Below, piece after piece: positions 17,531-26,219 of a stretch of 63,465 bases of DNA. The notes below the pieces were generated by a model that worked only from the letters and a program-made list of their open reading frames with translations, ran no database searches and was not told the origin of the DNA. Each line of letters begins with the position of its first letter. Within the stretch, counting starts at the first letter, position 1. The position numbers and the translations under genes were made by a program. This DNA is from Bacteroidales bacterium (GTDB taxonomy: Bacteria > Bacteroidota > Bacteroidia > Bacteroidales > P3), in the NCBI GenBank assembly GCA_017555745.1, contig JAFZFU010000043.1:1-63465 (forward strand), written 5' to 3'.

Positions 17531-18919
17531 ATGAATTACGATGTTATAGTAATAGGTAGCGGTCCCGGAGGATATGTAGCTGCCATAAAATCGGCACAAT
17601 TAGGATTTAAAACTGCCGTTGTTGAACGCGAAAATTTAGGTGGCATATGTCTAAATTGGGGATGTATTCCTACCAAAGCTCTTCTTAAGAGTGCACAAGT
17701 TTTCAATTATGTATCACACGCTTCTAACTATGGAGTAGCAGCACAGCCCATCACTCCCGATTTGGAAGCTATGGTAACCCGTAGCCGTGGTGTTGCCGAC
17801 ACTATGAGCAAAGGCGTACAATTTTTGTTGAAAAAGAACAAAGTAGACGTTATTACCGGAACAGGAAAAGTAAAACCCGGCAAAAAAGTAGAAGTTACCA
17901 ATGCCGAAGGCGAAGTATCTGTATACGAAGCTAACCACATCATTATAGCAACAGGCGCTCGCTCTCGCAATCTTCCCAACTTACCACAAGATGGCAAGAA
18001 AATAATCGGATACCGCGAAGCTATGACATTGCCTCAACTTCCAAAATCAATGGTAGTAGTAGGTTCGGGTGCTATCGGTAGCGAATTTGCATTCTTCTAC
18101 CAATCGATAGGTGTACAAGTTACATTGGTTGAATTTATGCCAAATATCGTTCCCAACGAAGATGATGATGTATCAGCTCAAATAAGCCGCTCGTTCCGTA
18201 AGATGGGTATGAAAGTTATGACATCTTCATCGGTAGAGAAAGTAGATATCGAAGGTGATGTATGCCATGTTACCATACAAACCAAAAAAGGTACCGAAGT
18301 AGTAGATGCAGATATAGTTCTTTCGGCAGTAGGTGTTATCACCAATTTAGAAAACCTTGGTTTGGAAGAAGTAGGAATAGAAGTAGAACGCACCAAAATA
18401 GTGGTAGACGACTACTATCGCACTAATGTAGAAGGCTATTATGCTATTGGCGACGTAGTTCACGGACCGGCGTTGGCACACGTGGCATCGGCCGAAGCCC
18501 TTGTATGCGTAGAAAAAATAGCCGGCGAAGACCCTACACCTGTAAACTACAAAAACATACCCGGATGTACTTATACAACTCCCGAAATAGCATCGGTAGG
18601 CATGAGCGAAAAAGCTGCTAAAGAAGCCGGATACGAAATATTAGTAGGTAAGTTCCCATTCACAGCAAGCGGAAAAGCTACTGCCGCAGGTAGCCGCGAT
18701 GGTTTTATAAAAATAATTATCGATGCCAAAACCGACCTTATATTGGGAGCACACCTTTGTGGCGACAATGTAACCGAAATGATAGCCGGTTTGGTAGTGG
18801 CTCGTCAAAACGGACTTACTGCAAAACAAGTAGCCGGTTCGGTACACCCACACCCAACATTGAGCGAAGCCATTATGGAAGCTATCGAACAAGCATACGG
18901 CAAAGCTGTTCACTTATAA
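17531..18919 (+). CDS. lpdA: Dihydrolipoyl dehydrogenase
   Basis: A 462-residue FAD flavoenzyme that reoxidises dihydrolipoyl groups with NAD+. The start at 17531 gives the FAD-binding GSGPGG at 9-14 right at the N-terminus. The redox disulphide is C40-C45 in GGICLNWGCIPTKALLKS, the NAD site is VGSGAIGSEFA, FAD binding is completed by GYYAIGDV, and the catalytic HPHPTLSE lies near the C-terminus. The length is standard. No 2-oxoacid dehydrogenase, lipoyl-domain or glycine-cleavage genes are adjacent, so its partner complex is encoded elsewhere. Confidence 0.93.
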   Translation: MNYDVIVIGSGPGGYVAAIKSAQLGFKTAVVERENLGGICLNWGCIPTKALLKSAQVFNYVSHASNYGVAAQPITPDLEAMVTRSRGVADTMSKGVQFLLKKNKVDVITGTGKVKPGKKVEVTNAEGEVSVYEANHIIIATGARSRNLPNLPQDGKKIIGYREAMTLPQLPKSMVVVGSGAIGSEFAFFYQSIGVQVTLVEFMPNIVPNEDDDVSAQISRSFRKMGMKVMTSSSVEKVDIEGDVCHVTIQTKKGTEVVDADIVLSAVGVITNLENLGLEEVGIEVERTKIVVDDYYRTNVEGYYAIGDVVHGPALAHVASAEALVCVEKIAGEDPTPVNYKNIPGCTYTTPEIASVGMSEKAAKEAGYEILVGKFPFTASGKATAAGSRDGFIKIIIDAKTDLILGAHLCGDNVTEMIAGLVVARQNGLTAKQVAGSVHPHPTLSEAIMEAIEQAYGKAVHL

Positions 18920-18944
18920 GATAAGTATAGACACAACATATAAT

Positions 18945-18982
18945 AAAAACGAGGTCGTCAAATATGAAGGCCTCGTTTTTTT
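18945..18982. terminator. Bidirectional terminator between lpdA and pfk
   Basis: AAAAACGAGG (18945-18954) pairs with CCTCGTTTTT (18971-18980). Runs of A before and T after let it serve both converging genes. Confidence 0.85.
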
Positions 18983-19002
18983 GTATCTATATATCCGATT
19001 TA

Positions 19003-20235
19003 TTACCAATTTAATATCTTCATCAAGTCGTATTCTTCAGGATTATCGATAAACTGTTTAGCAGCTTCGTAGTCGGCCGGTGTTACATAATCCATAATAT
19101 CTTCGATGTAGCTTTGAACTTTGTTGGTATTTATATTCACCAATCTTGGTGGTATCTTACCGGTAACAGGGTCTTGGATATCTTTCAAGAATAACGGAGA
19201 TATATTACCTACATGGTCTACATATACCATACATCCGGTATGACCTTCTTTGAATAATTTAAACACCCCCATACCTAATAGCGAACAATAAGTAAGGTCG
19301 TAGGCTATAGGAGTGTGGCAACGTATTTCGTAACCAATTTCAACAGGACGGGTTTTCACCTTCAATCCTATTTCTTTGTTTACTTGTTCAAGCATATTAT
19401 TGAATATATGGGCTTTACTTACCTTTCCAAGTTCCGGGTGACCATGATCGTCGTAAGAGAAGTTTACACCGGTTTTCTTCAATTCTTCGTCGCTAAGCGA
19501 GTGGAAAACGCCTTCGCTAATCATAGCGGCGCCATAGTTGATACCCATTATTTTGCGTTTCACTATCGACGATATTACCATACGGATAATCTTATCCAAA
19601 GTGATAGTTGTTTTATTGAAAAATTCGGGTATTACCACCATAGGATAATGGCATGCACCTGCTATACCTAAAGCCAAGTGTCCTGCACTGCGTCCCATAG
19701 CACTTACCACAAACCAGTTTTCGCTTGTACGGGCATCCTCCATAACAGCAGTACCAATCACTGTACCTTGCGCTTTTGCCGAGTTGTAGCCGAATGTAGG
19801 CGACGAGTTTGGCAATGGAAGGTCATTGTCTATAGTCTTAGGAACGTGGATATTGCTTATAGGATAATTCTTTTTGGCAAGAAAAGCCGATATACGATTG
19901 GCAGTACTTGCAGTGTCGTCGCCACCCACGGTAACCAATAGTTTTATATTATTATCTTGAAACAAACTTAGGTTGAAACGATTTTCAAAATCGCTGTCCG
20001 AAGGTTTAAAACGGCTCATTTTAAGCATCGAGCCACCTTTGTTGAAGATATCATCGGCCATAAGAAAGTCGATATCAATCATTCGTGGTGTGGTGGTAAA
20101 CAAACTCGAATATCCTCCATGAAGACCTATAACACGATATCCATCACGTAAAAAAGTTTTTGCAACACTGGCTATAATGGTGTTCATTCCCGGTGCGGGA
20201 CCGCCTCCGGTAAGAATTGCTACTGCGTTTTTCAT
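19003..20235 (-). CDS. 6-phosphofructokinase, pyrophosphate-dependent type
   Basis: A 410-residue glycolytic enzyme phosphorylating fructose 6-phosphate. The N-terminal GGGPAPGMN loop at 10-18 binds the phosphoryl donor. The motif GGDD at 104-107, in place of the ATP-type GGDGS, together with PKTIDND at 132-138, marks the PPi-dependent group. MGRSAGHLALG follows for substrate binding. PPi-dependent PFK makes the step reversible and saves ATP, and is common in anaerobic Bacteroidetes. It converges with lpdA on a shared terminator. Confidence 0.9.
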   Translation of the reverse strand: MKNAVAILTGGGPAPGMNTIIASVAKTFLRDGYRVIGLHGGYSSLFTTTPRMIDIDFLMADDIFNKGGSMLKMSRFKPSDSDFENRFNLSLFQDNNIKLLVTVGGDDTASTANRISAFLAKKNYPISNIHVPKTIDNDLPLPNSSPTFGYNSAKAQGTVIGTAVMEDARTSENWFVVSAMGRSAGHLALGIAGACHYPMVVIPEFFNKTTITLDKIIRMVISSIVKRKIMGINYGAAMISEGVFHSLSDEELKKTGVNFSYDDHGHPELGKVSKAHIFNNMLEQVNKEIGLKVKTRPVEIGYEIRCHTPIAYDLTYCSLLGMGVFKLFKEGHTGCMVYVDHVGNISPLFLKDIQDPVTGKIPPRLVNINTNKVQSYIEDIMDYVTPADYEAAKQFIDNPEEYDLMKILNW

Positions 20236-20366
20236 TATTTTTTATCTTTATAAATTTATAACTATCTGAATAATATGCATTATTAGGAAATAGTCGTTTT
20301 ATTTCCGTCTGCAAATATACTACTTTTTTTGGATATCCGAAAATATTAATACACCTACAATAATTA

Positions 20367-21104
20367 TCAGAAGTCGTCCAATGCCAATCTCAGTCCTACT
20401 CCAATAAAATTAAGCGAAGGATTGGCACTGTTTCGCATTGTTGTTCTGCAATATATTGCGTCGCTGCGCCAACTGCCGCCTCTCATTACTCTATCATCGC
20501 CTTTTAAACGATTTGCAAAAGTGTTTTTTTCGTTGCTATCATAATGTCCATATATATCACGACACCATTCCCACACATTACCACTCATATCATATATTCC
20601 CAATTCGTTAGGCTTTTTACTCATAACTTTTTGAAGCCCCGCTTCTCCGCTATTCTTACACCATCCAACCTCATCTATATCATTGCTTCCCGAATATAAA
20701 TAACCCTTACTTTTGTTTCCGCCCTTTGCTGCATACTCCCATTCCGATTCGGTGGGTAAACGAAAATGTTTTTGAGTAATATAATTTATTCGTGCTATAA
20801 ATTCAAGCGAATCTTCCCACGATACACAATCTACAGGATAGTTCTCGGATTTTTTAAACAACGATTTACCTGCTCCCGGATTATAGCCCATCACCTTTTT
20901 CCACAACATCTGTGTTACAGGAACTTTACCTATATAAAAAGATTTTATATCCACAGCGTTTATCGGGTCTTCATCGGGGTATGCATTAGAATCGTAATTA
21001 TAATTATTCGAATCGTAATTTTGCGCTCCCATTATATATTTGCCACCTTCCACATATATCATCTTAAAAGACGTACCACCTATTTTAATCTCTAATTCGT
21101 TCAT
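20367..21104 (-). CDS. SUMF1/FGE-domain protein, probably not an active FGE
   Basis: A 245-residue protein with one formylglycine-generating-enzyme (SUMF1) domain and no signal peptide: MIYVEGGKYIMGAQ at the start, PVDCVSWEDSLEF, then FRLPTESEWEYAAKGG, DMSGNVWEWCRDIYG and a final RGGSWRSDAIYCRTTMR. True FGE uses two redox cysteines in the last block; only one Cys is present here, so catalysis is doubtful. In Bacteroidetes this fold is often structural or ligand-binding, as in GldK. The possible RNA leader at 21146-21365 lies just upstream on the same strand. Confidence 0.85.
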   Translation of the reverse strand: MNELEIKIGGTSFKMIYVEGGKYIMGAQNYDSNNYNYDSNAYPDEDPINAVDIKSFYIGKVPVTQMLWKKVMGYNPGAGKSLFKKSENYPVDCVSWEDSLEFIARINYITQKHFRLPTESEWEYAAKGGNKSKGYLYSGSNDIDEVGWCKNSGEAGLQKVMSKKPNELGIYDMSGNVWEWCRDIYGHYDSNEKNTFANRLKGDDRVMRGGSWRSDAIYCRTTMRNSANPSLNFIGVGLRLALDDF

Positions 21105-21145
21105 ATCTCCAATATTTGATTTGGTTTTCGACCTCCCATTTGTAT

Positions 21146-21365
21146 AAAAAAAACGTAGAACTGATTAAATGTCTACAATTAAGTTGGAAGGTCCTAGGAA
21201 TAACCTTAAATTCACATGTAGATACAACCAATTCCACGCTATGAACGCAGAATAGCTATACTAATGCCTCGTGAATTTAAAGTCAAAAGTTTCCTAGGTT
21301 TCCAACTTAAAAGCTTGGCATAAAACTTATTATTAGTCAAAAAAAAGCAGTTTCGTTTCCGAAAC
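21146..21365 (-). ncRNA. Candidate structured RNA or leader upstream of the SUMF1 gene
   Basis: The minus strand has a -7-like TACTTTTG at 21372-21379 and then about 215 nt that fold into one long helix: 21300-21310 with 21179-21189 (11 bp, perfect), 21291-21298 with 21193-21200 (CCTAGGAA, perfect), and 21271-21280 with 21206-21215 (10 bp, perfect), with an apical region of about 55 nt. A short stem (21155-21159 with 21172-21176) followed by eight T residues could end the transcript 42 bp before the SUMF1 start. A GAAA-loop hairpin with a T-run sits at the 5' end (21341-21367). It could be a free RNA, an attenuator, or the remnant of a small mobile element. The family is unknown to me. Confidence 0.45.
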
Positions 21366-21567
21366 CATTTGCAAAAGTACATATTTTTTTTGATTTATCG
21401 GACATAAATATTCTATTATATAACCTCACTTTGTTTTTTGCACTACAAAAAAAATATCAATTCTTCGACAATGGCAATTTTCAATTATCGTTCTTGTTAA
21501 TAACATTCGAAACAAAAAATCGATTTCCAAACCATTACCGATTTTCAGGCCCACCGGGGTAAAAAAA

Positions 21568-21772
21568 AATCATCGCGAGGAAAATTTCACGCCATCGCGT
21601 AGTAGCACAAAAAATATCGCGAGGAAAATTCAACAACATCGCGAGGAAAAATCAGTAAAATAACCACTTTTCATAACACACTGTAAAACAAGATGAAAAA
21701 TTTTACGTATTTCATGGTATACCGTCAACTGTACGAAACCCGGGTTTGACGCATTCGACGATATACCATGAA
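21568..21772. repeat. Intergenic palindrome-plus-CGCGATG module, copy 2 (inverted)
   Basis: The reverse complement of 21568-21660 aligns along its length with 13130-13222: the same three CCTCGCGAT units with the same spacers, including a TACGCGATG unit. It is followed at 21711-21772 by a 62-bp imperfect palindrome centred on CCCGGG (21739-21744), matching that of copy 1. The rest of the 21380-21994 gap is AT-rich with no gene. Confidence 0.75.
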
Positions 21773-21994
21773 TAAATTCATACCCTATCATCAAATCCGG
21801 CGAACTCATAAACTGAGAAATTTCATCACAGAGAAAAAACTTGCATATGTCGGGATTTTTTCCGAATATTGCAAATTATAACAGCATACTGCAATAACAT
21901 TCAAATCACTTAAAAATAATGGATTGTAGCATTTAGATACAATTAAATATTGCCGTTGTTTTTCTTTTTTATTGTCAAAAAATACAAAAACGAT

Positions 21995-23011
21995 ATGATG
22001 TATCGACCCGAATACGAAGAAAAAAAAGCAAGAAAAGTAACAAAAAAACGCTTTTCTGCCCTACCGATTTTTGTTGCAATCGGTATAGGGGTTGTTGCAT
22101 GTATATTCTTCGCTTTCAGAGGTAATGACACATCAATTACAAAAGAAGAAAACATAGAGACAGTACAGGAAGTTATTTCCGAAAAAGAACCCGAAACTCA
22201 TTTTGAAGAAAAACCACTCCTATCGCAAAAATACTTTGATATATTTTGCGATGACAATGATTTACAACTTGCTGCCGCAAAAAAGAATGGTATCGAAAAC
22301 GTGTTTAAACTCCGAAACGATTTCGAACATAGTTCACCCTTAATGGAGATAAACACCTGTGCACTATATCGCATAAACAAACTTACACACTCTATGCCCT
22401 ATTTGGTACCATCGGCCCGCATGCTTTTAGACGATATAGCGATACTTTTTAACAGCAAATTGCACGCCAAATATCCCAATGCCGACTATAGAATAATAGT
22501 AACAAGTCTGTTACGCACCGAAGAGGATATAAAAAAATTACGCCGACGCAACAGAAATGCCACCGAAAATTCGTGTCACAGATACGGAACCACCTTCGAT
22601 ATTGCTTATCAGAAATACGATAAAACCGGCAATATAACCGTAAGCGAATCGGAACTAAAACACTTTTTGGCACAAGCCCTTTACGATTTGCGCCGACAAG
22701 AACGCTGTTATGTAAAATACGAACGCAGACAACGTTGCTTTCATATCACAGTGCGAAGCATGGGTGTCAACTTTGTTTCGGCACCACAATGCATGGACAT
22801 TATTAACAGATATATGCTTGCCGAGTCTGGAAATGGCAAATACGAATTGCCCAAAATCATTACTCCGGCCAAGAAGAAAAGCCCGGCAAAACAAATAGCC
22901 AAAACGAAACCGCGCAAAACCATAAATCATTCGATAAAAACCGGAGATACAATAATCTATATAACTAATTCGGAAAGTAGCTATTCCGACCTTCACGCAC
23001 CTATGCTATAG
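21995..23011 (+). CDS. DUF5715-like membrane-anchored protein
   Basis: The ATG pair at 21995/21998 starts a 338-residue protein; the open frame back to 21950 adds only hydrophobic filler. A short basic cytoplasmic part precedes one membrane helix (about 21-42, ALPIFVAIGIGVVACIFFAF) and a periplasmic domain. That domain has RIIVTSLLRTEEDIKKLRRRN, then NSCHRYGTTFDIAYQKY and a final CFHITVR. The arrangement (SxxRT, HxxGxxxD, HxT/V) is that of DUF5715 and distantly of LAS/M15-type D,D- or L,D-peptidases acting on peptidoglycan. The peptidase role is inferred. Confidence 0.78.
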   Translation: MMYRPEYEEKKARKVTKKRFSALPIFVAIGIGVVACIFFAFRGNDTSITKEENIETVQEVISEKEPETHFEEKPLLSQKYFDIFCDDNDLQLAAAKKNGIENVFKLRNDFEHSSPLMEINTCALYRINKLTHSMPYLVPSARMLLDDIAILFNSKLHAKYPNADYRIIVTSLLRTEEDIKKLRRRNRNATENSCHRYGTTFDIAYQKYDKTGNITVSESELKHFLAQALYDLRRQERCYVKYERRQRCFHITVRSMGVNFVSAPQCMDIINRYMLAESGNGKYELPKIITPAKKKSPAKQIAKTKPRKTINHSIKTGDTIIYITNSESSYSDLHAPML

Positions 23012-23091
23012 TGCATAGATTTAAAAAAGCTTACGACAATATTTCTTTTATCACTGCGTTACTTGTTATATAACCTTAAAAAGCAATCAAA

Positions 23092-25434
23092 ATGAAAAAA
23101 GTATTTTGCACATTGTTTGCGATACTATTTTGTATCACACTTGCAGCCCAAGAAACCGACAAAACCTTGTCGCCGTATTTTATGGTTTATACCTCCGATA
23201 AAGAACAACACACCGATGTATTGCCGTTAAAATCGACATCCGTTACAGCCGACATAGTTGGCAATATAGCAAATGCCACTGTTAAACAACAATATATTAA
23301 TACGGGTAAAAGCACATTGGAAGCTGTATATACTTTTCCTCTATCTACCAAAGCCGCCGTATATGCAATGACGATGAAAATCGGCAATAAAACAATAACT
23401 GCCAAGATAGAAGAAAAAAACAAGGCACGCAAAGACTACGAAACGGCACGCGATGAAGGCAAAAGAGCATCGCTATTAGAAGAAAGTCGACCAAATGTGT
23501 TTACCATGAATGTGGCTAACATATTGGCAGGCGACACTGTGGAAGTTGAACTGAAATATACCGAAGTTATTGTACCCGAAGACGGTATATATTCTTTTGT
23601 ATATCCTGCAGTAGTAGGCCCTCGTTACACAAGCAAAGCCGAACTAGGTCACGATGACAACCTAATTTTAGAGGACAAAGATGGCGACAACGTTTACAAA
23701 CCGGTAAACAACAACAATAAAACTTTTGATATACCATATACAAAATCGGGTGTAAAACCATCGTATACATTCAATTATAAGGTTAATATCCATTCTCCGG
23801 TACCTATAACAAGTATAGTTTGCACATCGCACAAAGTGGATAAAAAATTCGAAACGGTCAACTTGGCAAACATACAATTGTCCAAAGGTCAAGAATATGA
23901 AGGCAACAGAGACGTTATACTCAATTATGTATTGAGAGGCAACAGTATACAAGAAGGATTATCTCTTTACGAAGGCGAAGACGAAAACTTTTTTATGCTG
24001 ATGGTACAACCACCTGCCAAAGTAAATGCCAACGATATTCCACCACGCGAATACATATTTATAGTAGACGTAAGTGGCAGTATGCACGGCATGCCGTTAA
24101 ATATAAGTAAATCACTTATACGCAACCTTATCCTAAACCTTCGCCCGACCGATTGCTTTAACGTATTGTTATTTTCGGGTGCTTCGGAACTTATGGACTC
24201 GACAAGTATAGCCGCCACCAACGATAATATAACTAAGGCAATAGACTTTATAGACAAAAAGCATGCCTGGGGTGGCACCGAAGTACTTGATGCACTAAAC
24301 AAAGCCTATGCCATACCGCGCACCGACCAAAATGTAAGTCGCACCTTTGTTATAATCACCGATGGCTATGTATCGGTAGAACAAGAAGCCTTCGAAATGA
24401 TTCGCAACAATAGCGGTAACACCAACTTCTTTGCCTTCGGAATAGGCTCCGGTGTAAATCGTTACCTTATCGAAGGAATGGCTTTTGCCGGCAATGGCGA
24501 GCCTATGATTATCACCAAAGAAGAAGATGCTGCAGAAAAAGCCGAAAAATTCAGAAAATATATAAGCACACCTATACTTACAAACATAAAGGTAGACACC
24601 AAGAACTTTGAAATATATGATGTAGAGCCTATTAATGTGCCCGATATGATGGCCGAACGTCCAATAGTACTATTTGGAAAATATAAAAGTATCTCTCCCA
24701 AATCTACAATAAGCATAAGTGGCAAAATGGGTAAAACAAAATACAATAAAACATTGAAAGTAAACGACTATAAAGCGACACCTAACAACATGGCATTGCG
24801 TTATCTTTGGGCAAGAGAACGCATAAAATACATCGACTATCGCTTGGGCGAAATTTCGGCACACCATACCGATACCAACAACGCCGATATAAAAGAACTG
24901 CAACGTTTGGGATTGAAATACAATCTTGTTACCAAACTTACATCGTTTGTGGCTATCGAAGAGGTGATAGCAAATAAAGATGGTAAAATAGAAACAGTGC
25001 AACAAGTACTACCTCTACCCGAAGGAGTATCAGACTATGCTGTGGCAAACAAAAGAGGATTTCTTTTAATGTCGGCAAATAACGTAAGTGAAGTCGAAGA
25101 AGAAGCAATATATTGCATAGTGGAAACCCAACCTTCGTATCCTGGAGGCGATTCGGCTATGTTTGACTTTATAAAGAAACATTTGGTTTACCCTAAAACA
25201 GCCAAAGAAAACAATTTAGAAGGACGAGTGTTTATAACATTTGTTGTGGACGTTGATGGTAGCATTACCGATATTAAAATATTGAGAGATATAGGTGGTG
25301 GCTGTGGCAAAGAAGCTGTAAGGGTAATAAAATTAATGCCCAAATGGATTCCCGGCACACAAAGAGGCCGACCGGTAAGAACTCAATTTAATTTACCGAT
25401 AGTTTTTGAATTAGATAAAGATAGTAACAACTAA
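23092..25434 (+). CDS. Secreted VIT-vWA-TonB C-terminal fusion protein
   Basis: A 780-residue exported protein with three recognisable parts. Residues 1-19 are a signal peptide ending AAQ. A VIT domain spans about 25-165 (AVYTFPLSTKAAVYAMTMKI, RKDYETARDEGKRASLLEE). A von Willebrand A domain spans about 315-490, with an intact MIDAS DVSGSMHG near 327 and later WGGTEVLDAL and ITDGY. The last 90 residues are a TonB C-terminal domain: PSYPGGDSAMFDFIKKHLVYP, then EGRVFITFVVDVDGSI and MPKWIPG. VIT-vWA proteins usually act in metal-dependent binding outside the membrane; fusion to a TonB-type domain suggests contact with outer-membrane receptors. No TonB membrane anchor is present. Confidence 0.88.
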   Translation: MKKVFCTLFAILFCITLAAQETDKTLSPYFMVYTSDKEQHTDVLPLKSTSVTADIVGNIANATVKQQYINTGKSTLEAVYTFPLSTKAAVYAMTMKIGNKTITAKIEEKNKARKDYETARDEGKRASLLEESRPNVFTMNVANILAGDTVEVELKYTEVIVPEDGIYSFVYPAVVGPRYTSKAELGHDDNLILEDKDGDNVYKPVNNNNKTFDIPYTKSGVKPSYTFNYKVNIHSPVPITSIVCTSHKVDKKFETVNLANIQLSKGQEYEGNRDVILNYVLRGNSIQEGLSLYEGEDENFFMLMVQPPAKVNANDIPPREYIFIVDVSGSMHGMPLNISKSLIRNLILNLRPTDCFNVLLFSGASELMDSTSIAATNDNITKAIDFIDKKHAWGGTEVLDALNKAYAIPRTDQNVSRTFVIITDGYVSVEQEAFEMIRNNSGNTNFFAFGIGSGVNRYLIEGMAFAGNGEPMIITKEEDAAEKAEKFRKYISTPILTNIKVDTKNFEIYDVEPINVPDMMAERPIVLFGKYKSISPKSTISISGKMGKTKYNKTLKVNDYKATPNNMALRYLWARERIKYIDYRLGEISAHHTDTNNADIKELQRLGLKYNLVTKLTSFVAIEEVIANKDGKIETVQQVLPLPEGVSDYAVANKRGFLLMSANNVSEVEEEAIYCIVETQPSYPGGDSAMFDFIKKHLVYPKTAKENNLEGRVFITFVVDVDGSITDIKILRDIGGGCGKEAVRVIKLMPKWIPGTQRGRPVRTQFNLPIVFELDKDSNN

Positions 25435-25524
25435 AATAATTTTCTAACAGACCAGAAATCTTCTTGAAAACATCTCAACTAAAAGTTTTTTGTTGTAAGA
25501 CGTTCAAAATTCAAAGAAAATGCG

Positions 25525-25532
25525 TACATTTG
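25525..25532 (+). promoter_or_regulatory. Promoter -7 element
   Basis: TACATTTG (TAnnTTTG) lies 65 bp upstream of the 25598 gene start. Confidence 0.5.
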
Positions 25533-25597
25533 CAAATCGTAATATAAATGGTTAGAATTTTAATTTATTGATTAATAAACATAAATAGTATTGTTAT

Positions 25598-26110
25598 ATG
25601 AAAAAATATATTTTATTTTTGTGCTTCGGACTGTTTTTTTCGAGTGTGTTTGCACAAGTACGTATACCTGATGCTAATTTTTCGTTTGAATTACCAAAAG
25701 ACTGGAAATATTTATCCACCACAAAGGTAGACAACAAAACCAAGGTTTATTTGTATGCACAACAAGAAATAATACAAGACGGCGACACTATTTTGCCTTA
25801 TTTGACAATATACGTACGCAGCAACTACAAAGATAAGAGTGCCATGGAAATGAGCATCGATCGTTTTATGCAACAACCTTATCAAACTCTCGATGACTAC
25901 ACAGACGGATTGTTTTTACCAACCAAAGATGCTATAGCATATCTATGTGCTAATCGCGACGAAAAAGACGGAACCGAAAATCAATTCTACACTCTTTACT
26001 TTGTACATAAAAACACCGGTATAGAATTTAAGTTATCTACAACAAAAAGCACTTTCGACCAATTGAAAGACGAGTTTGAAACAATACTTAAGAGTGTTGT
26101 TGTATACTAA
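25598..26110 (+). CDS. Secreted protein, 170 aa, unknown function
   Basis: The precursor has a signal peptide (MKKYILFLCFGLFFSSVFAQ). The mature part of about 150 residues opens with FSFELPKDWKYLS, a pattern shared by small periplasmic PsbP/Mog1-like folds, and continues with alternating strands and helices to TFDQLKDEFETILKSVVVY. This fold guess is weak. It has its own promoter-like motif and terminator, so it is a single-gene unit. Confidence 0.75.
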   Translation: MKKYILFLCFGLFFSSVFAQVRIPDANFSFELPKDWKYLSTTKVDNKTKVYLYAQQEIIQDGDTILPYLTIYVRSNYKDKSAMEMSIDRFMQQPYQTLDDYTDGLFLPTKDAIAYLCANRDEKDGTENQFYTLYFVHKNTGIEFKLSTTKSTFDQLKDEFETILKSVVVY

Positions 26111-26146
26111 CATTGTATATATGGTATAATGAGATAGTTATATTTT

Positions 26147-26178
26147 AATGCGAAGTTTGAAACTTCGCATTATTTTTT
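26147..26178 (+). terminator. Intrinsic terminator
   Basis: A perfect 11-bp stem (26147-26157 with 26161-26171) with a 3-nt loop, then a T-run. Confidence 0.88.
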
Positions 26179-26219
26179 GCGTTAAAATAGGTTGAAGCAA
26201 GAATGTAAATACAAATACA

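Noticed and set aside
20367..21104. Active formylglycine-generating enzyme
   Set aside because: The second redox cysteine of the FGE active site is missing, so only the fold is called.
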